From contig CAWEKO010000008.1 of assembly GCA_963809715.1 (NCBI GenBank), positions 124,001-188,000 on the forward strand: 64,000 nucleotides of DNA, given 5' to 3'. The translations under genes were made by a program, and so were the position numbers. Of the stretch, positions 1-7,400 are shown piece by piece. The DNA is from Bog-473 sp963809715. Lineage in GTDB: Bacteria > Actinomycetota > Acidimicrobiia > Acidimicrobiales > RAAP-2. How positions within the stretch are numbered: position 1 is the stretch's first letter; every line of letters begins with the position of its first letter. A model generated the notes under the pieces. The model saw only the letters and a list, made by a program, of their open reading frames with translations, ran no database searches and had not been told where the DNA came from.

Positions 1-174
1 GGAGGGCGGCGGGAGTTCGCGGCCTGCCATCGACGACGCCTGGCCTGCGGGGTCGCCGCGCACGGGGCTCTCTCCTGAAGTCATTCTCGACCATGGCGCC
101 CTCGTTCGATTCGCTGGCCCCGATCGAGCATTTTGGTGTGAGACTGGTTGGGACCGAGGTCAAGGAAGGTTGAA

Positions 175-648
175 ATGACAGACGAGTATCGGAAGGACCC
201 TGAGGCTGTTGCCCAGCTGAACCAGCGTCAATTCGCCGTGACCCAAGAGGCGGCGACGGAACCGGCCTTCGACAACGAATTCTGGGACAAGAAGGAGGCG
301 GGTATCTACGTCGACATCGTCTCGGGCGAACCCCTCTTCGCCTCGACGAAGAAGTTCGACAGCGGCTGCGGCTGGCCCAGCTTCACCGTGCCGCTCGAGC
401 CGGACAATGTGCTCGAGAAGACCGATCGGAGTCATGGCATGAGCCGTACGGAAGTCCGCTCGAGTCATGGTGACAGCCATCTGGGCCACGTCTTCAACGA
501 CGGACCCCCCGACGAGGGGGGCCTGCGGTACTGCATCAATTCGGCCGCCCTGCGCTTCGTGCCGTACGAAGATCTCGAGGCTGAAGGCTATGGAAAGTAC
601 AAGGGGGTCTTCGACAAGCCCCAGCACGCAGAGGAGGTTTCCCAATGA
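175..648 (+). CDS. msrB: Peptide-methionine (R)-S-oxide reductase MsrB
   Basis: Reduces the R epimer of methionine sulfoxide in proteins and so repairs oxidised methionine in the cytoplasm. The family signature SGCGWPSF lies mid-protein and the catalytic-cysteine motif RYCINSAAL near the C-terminus, with HLGHVF between them. The two CxxC zinc sites of the zinc-bearing MsrB subclass are missing (the first is replaced by VSGEPLF), so this is the zinc-free form. I prefer ATG 175 over the upstream in-frame start at 148 because AAGGAAGG sits 5-12 bases before 175 and the protein then begins like other MsrBs. The product is 157 residues, normal for a single-domain MsrB. It overlaps msrA by 4 bases (ATGA), so the two are coupled. 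Confidence 0.95.
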   Translation: MTDEYRKDPEAVAQLNQRQFAVTQEAATEPAFDNEFWDKKEAGIYVDIVSGEPLFASTKKFDSGCGWPSFTVPLEPDNVLEKTDRSHGMSRTEVRSSHGDSHLGHVFNDGPPDEGGLRYCINSAALRFVPYEDLEAEGYGKYKGVFDKPQHAEEVSQ

Positions 649-1160
649 CCGAGCGCACCGAGAAGGCGATCCTCGCCGGAGGCTGCTTCTGGGGCATGCA
701 GGACCTGATCCGGAAGCGGCCTGGAGTCGTTTCCACCCGGGTGGGCTACACGGGCGGCGATGTCGCCAACGCCACGTATCGCAATCACGGGACACATGCC
801 GAGGCAATCGAGATCATCTTCGATCCGGAGAAGACGACCTATCGGGACCTCCTCGAATTCTTCTTCCAGATTCACGACCCGACGACAAAGAACCGTCAAG
901 GCAACGACGTGGGCATGAGTTACCGGTCGGCGATCTTCTACCTTGACGACGAACAGCGCCGAGTGGCCGAGGACACCATCGCCGACGTGGAGGCATCGGG
1001 GCTCTGGCCCGGCAAGGTCGTCACCGAGGTCAGCCCAGCTGGGCCTTTTTGGGAAGCCGAGCCCGAGCATCAGGACTATCTCGAGACCTATCCCAACGGG
1101 TACACCTGTCACTTCCCGCGCCCCGGATGGGTACTGCCCCGCAGGAGTGCCGTCGCGTGA
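645..1160 (+). CDS. msrA: Peptide-methionine (S)-S-oxide reductase MsrA
   Basis: Reduces the S epimer of methionine sulfoxide, complementing the MsrB encoded just upstream. The catalytic motif GGCFWG is at residues 12-17, followed by VGYTGG, YRNHGTHAEAIEI, QGNDVGMSYRSAIF and FWEAEPEHQDYL, all in the family order. The residue two after GCFWG is Gln (GCFWGMQ) where the classic enzyme has Glu (GCFWGTE). I recall this variant in actinobacterial MsrAs. At 171 residues the length is normal. The start overlaps the msrB stop, and AGGAGG at 632-637 serves as its ribosome binding site. The pair forms a two-gene oxidative-damage repair operon. Confidence 0.95.
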   Translation: MTERTEKAILAGGCFWGMQDLIRKRPGVVSTRVGYTGGDVANATYRNHGTHAEAIEIIFDPEKTTYRDLLEFFFQIHDPTTKNRQGNDVGMSYRSAIFYLDDEQRRVAEDTIADVEASGLWPGKVVTEVSPAGPFWEAEPEHQDYLETYPNGYTCHFPRPGWVLPRRSAVA

Positions 1161-1256
1161 AGCGAGGACGACGGCCTCTCTGAGCCGCGACAAACGGGCA
1201 GCAACCCTCCGCGATTCATGGGCGACAGCTCTGGCGAAGGACGGACGGACCTGTTG

Positions 1257-1438
1257 AAGCCTTCCTCGTCAGTCCTGCGGTAGACGAGGTCGAAGTAGTG
1301 CTGGGTGTGGCTCTGACCGTCTGAATTGGCAGAGATGACGGAGAAGCTGCCGGGGACGGGATTCGGAATGGTCATCCGCCGCAAAAGGACCTGACGGTCG
1401 AGCGCCCACTCGAAGGTTCGCCGTTCCCACTTCCCACG
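1257..1438 (-). pseudogene. Remnant of a small unrecognised protein gene, apparently internally deleted
   Basis: Downstream of the epimerase gene, the minus strand reads as protein-like sequence without its own start: KWERRTFEWALDRQVLL, then PNPVPGSFSVISANSDG and HTQHYFD, then directly LVYRR. The first part resembles the middle of small DUF1579-like proteins, where HYFDSRG is normally followed by another 50 or more residues. Here the reading jumps to what looks like the family's last few residues. I infer an internal deletion. The recognition is from memory of the pattern and is tentative. Confidence 0.35.
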
Positions 1439-2368
1439 TCAGGCGTCGCTCGAGCGGAAGTAGTGGCCCTCGTCGAGGTCCTCGAGCAGGCTCGGCCCCG
1501 TCGGCTGCCAGCCGAGGAGTTCCCGAGTCAGCGCGGCCGTCGCCGGACTGTCCAGGGAGGCGAAGTGTCCCAACTGGGAGAAGTGCTCCACGGCATCTTC
1601 GGGAGCCACCGACACCGTCGGGATCTCCAGGTGACGGCCAATGGCTCCGGCAATGTCACGAAACGGGACGCCTTCGTCGCCCACCGCATGGAGCACCGAC
1701 CCGGCCGGCGCGGCTTCGACGGCCAGCCGGGCGAGCCGGGCGGCGTCGGAGCGATGGACGGCGGGCCAACGATTCACGCCTTCGCCGACGTATCCCGAGA
1801 CGCCTCTCTGCCGGGCGATATCCACAAAGGTGGCCACGAACCCGTGATCACCGTCGCCGTGCACCGTCGGTGGAAAGCGCAACACCGACGAGCGGACTCC
1901 GATGCCTCTGAGCGACAGGGTGAGGAGGGCGGTCGCCGACCGCAGTCCGGCAGGGTTCGCACGGACCGCGGCGTCGGGCACCAGCCCGTCGTTCTCCGTG
2001 GCCAATCTCCCGGGGGTCAGCCCGAGCAGGCCGGAGGCAAGCACGAACGGTCGATCGGAACCGGCCAGTGCTGCGCCCATGGCTTCGACCGCTCGCCGGT
2101 CCGCCGCGGCCGCAGCCGCGAAGTTGCCGCCGAAAGCGACCTCGTGCTGGAAAGCCAGGTGAATCACGCCATCTGCGTCGGCTGCCGCTTTGGCCAGGCC
2201 GTCGGGATCATCGACATCGCCCCGCCGCACGACGGCGCCCAACTCCTCGATGCGCTGGGCCGATGCGTCTGAGCGGGCGAGGCCGACCACCTGGTGGCCT
2301 GCCCCGAGCAAGTCGGGGACGACGCCCGAACCGATCCAACCGGATGCGCCGGTGACGAAGACATTCAT
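1439..2368 (-). CDS. NAD(P)-dependent epimerase/dehydratase family protein (extended SDR)
   Basis: A 309-residue Rossmann-fold protein that begins MNVFVTGASGWIG, the N-terminal GxxGxxG nucleotide-binding motif of extended short-chain dehydrogenases and NmrA-like proteins. DVDDPDGL follows at about residue 50, then an HLAFQHEVAFGG segment and a C-terminal domain of the nucleoside-diphosphate-sugar epimerase type. Its substrate cannot be read from the sequence. It is divergent from a TetR gene, and a palindromic operator lies only 20 bases upstream of its start codon, so it is very probably the TetR target. Proteins of this type in the same arrangement are often quinone or aldehyde reductases, but that is only an analogy. 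Confidence 0.85.
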   Translation of the reverse strand: MNVFVTGASGWIGSGVVPDLLGAGHQVVGLARSDASAQRIEELGAVVRRGDVDDPDGLAKAAADADGVIHLAFQHEVAFGGNFAAAAAADRRAVEAMGAALAGSDRPFVLASGLLGLTPGRLATENDGLVPDAAVRANPAGLRSATALLTLSLRGIGVRSSVLRFPPTVHGDGDHGFVATFVDIARQRGVSGYVGEGVNRWPAVHRSDAARLARLAVEAAPAGSVLHAVGDEGVPFRDIAGAIGRHLEIPTVSVAPEDAVEHFSQLGHFASLDSPATAALTRELLGWQPTGPSLLEDLDEGHYFRSSDA

Positions 2369-2388
2369 GGTGCGACCTCCCGTATGAC

Positions 2389-2432
2389 GTCAGTAACTGA
2401 CATCGAATATATGGCTGATGTCAGTAACTGTC
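2389..2432. promoter_or_regulatory. Pair of palindromic operators for the adjacent TetR regulator
   Basis: Two near-identical sites lie in the 84-base divergent gap. GTCAGTAACTGAC (2389-2401) is a perfect 6-1-6 palindrome, and GTCAGTAACTGTC (2420-2432) differs by one base. Both sit in a longer shared context (TGAYGTCAGTAACTGWCA). Their centres are 31 bases apart, about three helical turns, so two dimers would bind the same face. The left site is just upstream of the epimerase start and the right one 20 bases before the TetR start, consistent with repression of both genes. Confidence 0.8.
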
Positions 2433-2452
2433 AACACCTAAGATCGCGAACC

Positions 2453-3022
2453 ATGGGTCGATGGGAGCCCGACAGCCGCGGACGTTTACAAGAGGCCGCC
2501 CTCGCTCTCTATTCCGAGCGAGGGTTTGACCAGACGACGGCGGCCGAGGTCGCAAAGCGGGCCGGGGTGACGGAACGCACGTTCTTCCGCCACTTCGCGG
2601 ACAAGCGAGAGGTGCTCTTCGGCGGGTCCGCCCTTCTCCGGGAGCGGATCGTGGCGGGGGTCGTCGGAGCTCCCGAGGGAGCCACGCCGCTCGATGCCGT
2701 GGCCTGCGGTCTCGACGCCGCCGCGTCCATGCTCGGTGAGGGTCGGCGCGACCTGGCCGCCCAACGTCACGCCGTCATCGCGGCCAATCCCGAATTGACG
2801 GAGCGGGAACTGGCCAAGGGGGCCGACTACTCGGCGGCTGTTGCGGGCACTCTGCGCGAGCGCGGCGTGAGCGAACCGCAGGCCACCCTCGCCGCCGGTG
2901 TGGGTATGACGGTGTTCCGTGTCGCGCTCGAACGGTGGGCGAACGCAGATGACGGCCGGGACCTCAATGCGATCATGCGGGTGGCCATGGCCGAACTCCG
3001 TGCCGTCACCGCCGAGGGCTGA
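2453..3022 (+). CDS. TetR/AcrR family transcriptional regulator
   Basis: A 189-residue one-component repressor. The N-terminal helix-turn-helix domain reads LQEAALALYSERGFDQTTAAEVAKRAG then VTERTFFRHFADKREVLF, the standard TetR layout in residues 8-55. The C-terminal ligand-binding half is helical and not assignable to a ligand. ATG 2453 is chosen because the helix-turn-helix starts right after it; the open frame extends upstream through the neighbour and the operator region, where it makes no sense. It is divergent from the SDR epimerase and probably represses both genes through the paired palindromes in the gap. Confidence 0.9.
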   Translation: MGRWEPDSRGRLQEAALALYSERGFDQTTAAEVAKRAGVTERTFFRHFADKREVLFGGSALLRERIVAGVVGAPEGATPLDAVACGLDAAASMLGEGRRDLAAQRHAVIAANPELTERELAKGADYSAAVAGTLRERGVSEPQATLAAGVGMTVFRVALERWANADDGRDLNAIMRVAMAELRAVTAEG

Positions 3023-3134
3023 AATCGCCCACCCGCCCAGGTCGGTCGAACGAAGTCCATGATTGAGTCCGAGGTCCGGGTCCGAGAACGACGTCGACGC
3101 GAACTTCAAGGTCGATGTGCCCAATCGACGGGTG

Positions 3135-5069
3135 TCAGCCCACCGTGCAGGCGCAGGTTGGGACGACCCGGGCGGCTCTCCATCCGCGCAGTGAGCTGAG
3201 CGTCGCCACACATTGCGCACCGAGCAGATCGTCCACCGTCATGACGCGCTCAACCAGTCGACCCTCGGCCAGATCTCTCGCCCGCTGGATCCCGGGGAGC
3301 AGCCCACAGCGGAGCGGGGGAGTGCACCACTGAGCACCGAGACGCACCGCGATGTTGGCCCGTGTCGTCTCGGTGATCTCGCCTCGTTCGTTGACCAGGA
3401 CAACGTCATCGGCGATCGGGTGCCGGCGCGCTCTTTCGTCGTAGCGGGCGCGGTCCGTCGTCTTGTGGAACAGCGTGGTCTCGGACGACCCGACGGGCTC
3501 GAGATCGACGCACAACGAGAGCACCGAGGTCGGAGCCGAATCGTCGAGCGGGGAGGTGTCGAGTTCGATCGCTCCTCCCGCTCGGAGGACCAACCGGACG
3601 CGAGTCGGTGTCTCCAACCCCTCGATGGCCTGGTCGAGTAGTTCGGCCGTGTCTGACGGCACGCACAGTCCGAAGTACTCCGCCGAGGCGCGGAGCCGGC
3701 CGAGATGATCGTCCCGATGGCGGATGGCGCCTCCGTATCCGCCGACCGGATCGAAGGCCATGGTCTCGATCAGCCCGTCGGCGTCCGAGGTCAGCGACGG
3801 CGGACCTTCGAGGGCCCTCGCCTTGAGGAGCACCTCTTCCCACTCTCGAATGGCAGTCGAATCCCAGGTGATGCCACCGCCCGACCCGTACGTTGCGGTC
3901 TGGGCGGAGCGGTCGAGTACCGCTGTCCTGATGCCCACGGCGAAGCGGGCGGATGGGCCTGTGTCAGTGTCCCGTGATGCCGGTTGGACGAGCCCTACGG
4001 CTCCGCAATACACGCCACGAGGTGATTTCTCGAGGTCGCTGATCACCGACATTGCCGAGACCTTCGGCGCCCCTGTGACCGAGGCGCAGGGAAACAGGGC
4101 ACCGAAGATCTCCGGCAGGCCGACATGGCCCGGTGTGGTGGCCCGCACGGTCGAGGACATCTGCCAGACGGCGGGATGTCGCTCGAGGTCGCAGAGCGAT
4201 GGCACGTCGACGCTTCCCGGCACGGCGATACGGCCGAGATCGTTGCGCAGCATGTCCACGACCATGATGTTCTCTGCCCGCTCCTTGGGCGAGTGCGAAA
4301 GGTCATGAGCGTGAGAGGCGTCCTCGCTCGACCAGCGTCCCCGCGGAGCAGTTCCCTTCATCGGGCGGGTGACGATGTCGTACGCGGACCGCTCGAAGAA
4401 GAGTTCGGGTGATGCGCAAGCGACGGCCCAATCCGGTGTCTCGAGGTAGGCGTGATAGCCACTCGCATAACTTCGGACCAACCGGCAGTAGAGGTCGAAC
4501 GGGTCGTCATCGGATGCCCAGGGACGAAGGAATCGTGTGGTCAGGTTGACCAGATAGGCATTGCCGGCTGCGATCTCCTCGCGGATACGGGACACCGCGG
4601 CGGCATACGATCTTTCGTCGACGTCACAGCCCCAGCTCTCAACGTCGGACCTCTGGTCGATGGTTGGCCTGACCGGAGCTGGTGGCAACGGGGCCGCAGG
4701 GCACGCGTCGGAGAAGAGCCCGAACCAGGCGAGCGGGATGGTGGCTCTGACATCCGGCTGTGGCGACGGCGCGGTCACCCGGAAGGCCGAATCGAAGGCG
4801 GGAGCGGCTTCGTAGGCGACGAACCCTGCTGCGTACCAACCTCGGCGCGCTGCGGCGTCCACCTCGCCGAGCATCGCCATGACGTCCGAAATCGAATGCG
4901 TTTCGAGCTGGCCCTGGAGGTTCCGAAGCTCGAGGGCAGGCTGGCCCGCGGCCGTGTGATCGATTCGGCAGCGCACCAGGGGCGTGTCCAGCCCGAGGTT
5001 CGGGTTCACCGCCACTACCGGTGGTGGGTTTCGTGGGTGGCTTCCATGGAGTGTTCTCGCTTCGTGCAT
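3135..5069 (-). CDS. pabB: Aminodeoxychorismate synthase component I fused to aminodeoxychorismate lyase (PabB-PabC)
   Basis: Makes p-aminobenzoate for folate: the N-terminal half adds ammonia to chorismate, and the C-terminal PLP half releases pyruvate from aminodeoxychorismate. The chorismate-binding domain (to about residue 400) carries SPELFFER, TRPMKGTAPRG, ERAENIMVVDMLRNDLGR and SVTGAPK. The Lys in PMKGT is the aminodeoxychorismate-synthase residue, where anthranilate synthases have Ala. The C-terminal domain ends with NERGEITETTRANI and CGLLPGIQR, typical of class IV aminotransferase-fold lyases. The start at 5069 is a choice; the frame opens earlier but runs into the preceding gene. 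No glutaminase partner (PabA) is nearby. It is the last gene of a leftward run after a PPOX gene and an NTF2-like gene. Confidence 0.93.
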   Translation of the reverse strand: MHEARTLHGSHPRNPPPVVAVNPNLGLDTPLVRCRIDHTAAGQPALELRNLQGQLETHSISDVMAMLGEVDAAARRGWYAAGFVAYEAAPAFDSAFRVTAPSPQPDVRATIPLAWFGLFSDACPAAPLPPAPVRPTIDQRSDVESWGCDVDERSYAAAVSRIREEIAAGNAYLVNLTTRFLRPWASDDDPFDLYCRLVRSYASGYHAYLETPDWAVACASPELFFERSAYDIVTRPMKGTAPRGRWSSEDASHAHDLSHSPKERAENIMVVDMLRNDLGRIAVPGSVDVPSLCDLERHPAVWQMSSTVRATTPGHVGLPEIFGALFPCASVTGAPKVSAMSVISDLEKSPRGVYCGAVGLVQPASRDTDTGPSARFAVGIRTAVLDRSAQTATYGSGGGITWDSTAIREWEEVLLKARALEGPPSLTSDADGLIETMAFDPVGGYGGAIRHRDDHLGRLRASAEYFGLCVPSDTAELLDQAIEGLETPTRVRLVLRAGGAIELDTSPLDDSAPTSVLSLCVDLEPVGSSETTLFHKTTDRARYDERARRHPIADDVVLVNERGEITETTRANIAVRLGAQWCTPPLRCGLLPGIQRARDLAEGRLVERVMTVDDLLGAQCVATLSSLRGWRAARVVPTCACTVG

Positions 5070-5126
5070 GGTCTGGCGCCTTTGTGACGAATCGGGACCG
5101 CGCACATGTCTTCGGCGTTCATCCAC

Positions 5127-5533
5127 CTATGCCGAGGCGGACACAGCTCCGCCGGGCCGTATCGGCGTGTTCTGTCCTGCGGCGAGCCACCAGGCGTCGT
5201 TGTGGCGTTTGAGCACATACACGGCCATCTCGGAGAACGGCTGATCTGAGCCGGCGCTGGGTGAAAGTGGCTCGCCAACGTCGTGTCGGAAGGCCGGAGT
5301 GCCCGTCTTTTCCTGCTGGAAGCGAACATGAATGGGTGGAGCTGCTCGTACCCGTCGACGAGTGCCCCGTACGGACTACCCCAGACGACGTCCGCTGCGA
5401 ATTGTCCGTTCAGGATGTCGGCATCGCGTTGGTCGTGGCCCGCCTGGAGACCGGCGGCGAACGAGTCGACTGCGCGCCGAGCCTGCACATTGACTGCTCC
5501 GAGGGTTGGGCGGCTGGCGGTGGGCGGAGACAC
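5127..5533 (-). pseudogene. Frameshifted NTF2-like (SgcJ/EcaC type) protein gene
   Basis: The frame opening at 5533 gives a clean N-terminal half: AVDSFAAGLQAGHDQRDADI, then WGSPYGALVDGYEQLHP, typical of SnoaL/NTF2-fold proteins. At about 5330 it turns to nonsense, while the -1 frame continues perfectly with IHVRFQQEKTG, FSEMAVYVLKRHNDAWWLAAG and QNTPIRP, stopping at 5127. The break falls at a CCC run, so a missing C would restore one protein of about 135 residues. It starts 3 bases after the PPOX gene and ends about 58 bases before pabBC, so the three form one transcription unit. These small proteins are ligand-binding or isomerase-like; a role here is unknown. Either a real mutation or a base-calling error. 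Confidence 0.8.
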
Positions 5534-5536
5534 GGT

Positions 5537-5947
5537 TCACGCCTGACCGTTGTGGACAGACTTCCGCGGTTCGAAGTTTCCGGCCTCCGGGAAGCCCCGA
5601 CCCTCCAGGTTCCAACTCCACGAGACGGTGGGTGCGATCTTGAGGGCCTGGCTCGACTCGCCGTCTCGTTGAACGACGCTGGCCTTGCCGTAGACGCGCA
5701 CGAATCTCGGGGTCCACGGCGTCATCGTGACGAGGTCGTCGACCACCAGCGCGACCAACTCGTTGCCTGCAGCGACGTTGCGGTACTTACGTGTCGACAG
5801 GAGGTCGAGCCCGCCGACGTAAAAGTCACTCCCGTCGAACTCGAAACCCACCGGGACCACGTCCGGTTGGCCGTCGCCGGACACCGTCGCGACGCGGGCC
5901 AGGCGCTGTGAGACCAGATACGCCTTCTCCTCTTCGCTGAACGACAT
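5537..5947 (-). CDS. PPOX-class F420-dependent oxidoreductase family protein
   Basis: A 136-residue split-beta-barrel protein of the pyridoxamine-5'-phosphate-oxidase-like family. LVSQRLARVATVSGDGQPDVVPVGFEFDG is the typical N-terminal part, followed by RKYRNVAAGNELVALVVDD and RFVRVYGKASVV. In Actinobacteria this subgroup commonly uses coenzyme F420, which is an inference here. The true start is ATG 5947; the same frame runs on for another kilobase antisense to the lactonase gene and should not be read as a larger protein. GAGGAACGCTTCA lies just before the start as ribosome binding site. It is the first gene of the leftward unit that also contains the NTF2-like gene and pabBC. The substrate is unknown. 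Confidence 0.88.
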   Translation of the reverse strand: MSFSEEEKAYLVSQRLARVATVSGDGQPDVVPVGFEFDGSDFYVGGLDLLSTRKYRNVAAGNELVALVVDDLVTMTPWTPRFVRVYGKASVVQRDGESSQALKIAPTVSWSWNLEGRGFPEAGNFEPRKSVHNGQA

Positions 5948-6094
5948 TGAAGCGTTCCTCCTCGCAGAACGGTCCGCCCTGCTCCTCCAACCTAACGATC
6001 CCGTCGGTGCCATCGACCGGTCCCGCGGCGCGAGCGGGGGGTGACCCGTGGCACCCCACTCGTTCGATCCGTCATCCCTCGGGTCCAGGGTCAA

Positions 6095-6290
6095 ACCGGA
6101 TTCAGGATTTGCGCGGTCGGCCGGTTGCCCACCGCCACCAAGTTGAGCCGTCACGAACTCTCCCCGTTGTGCTCGGCGTCCTTGGTGTCGATGTCGGTGC
6201 AGAAAGCGCAGCCGTTGATCTGACTGGCCCTGATCTTCACCAGTTCCTGGGTGACGGGGGGCAGGGAGGACCGGGTCGGCACCGCCCCGG
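6095..6290 (-). pseudogene. Fragment of an AhpD/carboxymuconolactone decarboxylase-family gene
   Basis: The gap between the PPOX gene and the divergent lactonase gene holds a minus-strand reading LPPVTQELVKIRASQINGC, then AFCTDIDTKDAEHNGES, ending at a stop at 6151-6153. This is the core of the AhpD-like fold, including the CxxC pair. The family His three residues after the second Cys is Asp or Thr here. Beyond the stop another frame continues with RLNLVAVG, the next family segment, before the similarity ends. No start codon and no C-terminal half are visible. I read it as a decayed gene. The rest of the 414-base gap shows nothing I can name. Confidence 0.6.
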
Positions 6291-6361
6291 CGTCTCGAGC
6301 ACCCACCCACCGATCTCCGTGTACCAAGATGGGCCCACCGACAGCGAGAGGGGTGGTGACA

Positions 6362-7354
6362 GTGGCGACTGTACAGACGGTCCGAGGGCCGGTCGATTCG
6401 GCCGAGCTCGGAGCGACCTACATGCATGAGCACGTGTTCGTCCTCGACTCCGACGTGCAGAACAACTATCCGGCGGAGTGGGGCAGCGAAGACGATCGGG
6501 TCGCGGACGCCGTCGTCAAGCTCAAAGCCCTGGCCGCCCAAGGCATTCGGAGCATCGCCGACCCCACCGTCGTGGGGTTGGGCCGGTACATCCCCCGCAT
6601 CCAGCGCATTGCCGAACAGGTCCCGGAGCTCAACATCATCGCGGCCACCGGTTGCTACACCTACGACCAGGTGCCGTTCTTCTTCTTCTACCGGGGCCCG
6701 GCCCTCTCGGCGATGGCCGGCACCGAAGTGCCCGATCCCATGGTGGACATGTTCATCGGCGACATCAGCGATGGGATCGCCGGAACTGGTGTCAAAGCTG
6801 CATTCCTCAAGTGCGCCATTGACCATCAGGGCATGACCGACGGTGTCGCTCGAGTCATGCGTGCGGTGGCACGAGCGCACCGCCACACAGGTGCTCCCAT
6901 CACCGTGCACACCCATCCGGCTTCTCATACCGGCCTGGCCGTCAAGGAGCTTCTGTGTGACGAGGAAGGGGTCGATCCGACCCGAGTCGTACTGGGCCAT
7001 TCCGGCGACAGCAGCGACGTCGACCATTTGAGTGCTCTCGCCGACCAAGGGTTCCTCCTCGGCATGGACCGGTTCGGACTCAACGTGGAGACGACATTCG
7101 AGGCACGAGCCGACACCGTGGTCGCACTGTGCGAACGCGGCTATGCCGACCGGATGGTCCTCGCCCATGACGCGGCCTGCTATATCGATATGATCGATCC
7201 CAACGTGATTGGGCTGCTGACGCAGTGGCATTACCTTCACATTCATGATGAGGTGCTGCCCTACCTACGCGAACACGGGGTGACGGAGGCGCAGATCGAC
7301 AGCATGCTCGTAGGGACGCCTCGGCGTTACTTCGAGAGCAACACCGCCTATTGA
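6362..7354 (+). CDS. Phosphotriesterase-family amidohydrolase, lactonase-like
   Basis: A binuclear-metal TIM-barrel hydrolase of the phosphotriesterase-like lactonase group. The metal ligands appear in order: HEH at residues 22-24 (YMHEHVF), a bridging Lys in AAFLKCAID (carboxylated in the family), His in TVHTHPASH, His in VVLGHSGDS and Asp in VLAHDAACY. The C-terminus VGTPRRYFE matches the family ending. Likely reaction: hydrolysis of a lactone, possibly an acyl-homoserine lactone, with side activity on organophosphates; the substrate is inferred only from the family. Of several in-frame starts I prefer GTG 6362, which has GAGAGGG 9 bases upstream and gives 330 residues; ATG 6329 is an alternative. 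It stands alone on the plus strand. Confidence 0.88.
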   Translation: MATVQTVRGPVDSAELGATYMHEHVFVLDSDVQNNYPAEWGSEDDRVADAVVKLKALAAQGIRSIADPTVVGLGRYIPRIQRIAEQVPELNIIAATGCYTYDQVPFFFFYRGPALSAMAGTEVPDPMVDMFIGDISDGIAGTGVKAAFLKCAIDHQGMTDGVARVMRAVARAHRHTGAPITVHTHPASHTGLAVKELLCDEEGVDPTRVVLGHSGDSSDVDHLSALADQGFLLGMDRFGLNVETTFEARADTVVALCERGYADRMVLAHDAACYIDMIDPNVIGLLTQWHYLHIHDEVLPYLREHGVTEAQIDSMLVGTPRRYFESNTAY

Positions 7355-7400
7355 CCTATTGAATTGAGCGCTGGACGGGCCTCGGGGGGGTTGCGCCTCG

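Noticed and set aside
5537..7246. A 569-codon minus-strand frame covering the lactonase gene and the PPOX gene
   Set aside because: Only its last 136 codons resemble a protein family; the rest is antisense to a phosphotriesterase-family gene whose metal ligands are all intact, and the start at 5947 is well placed.
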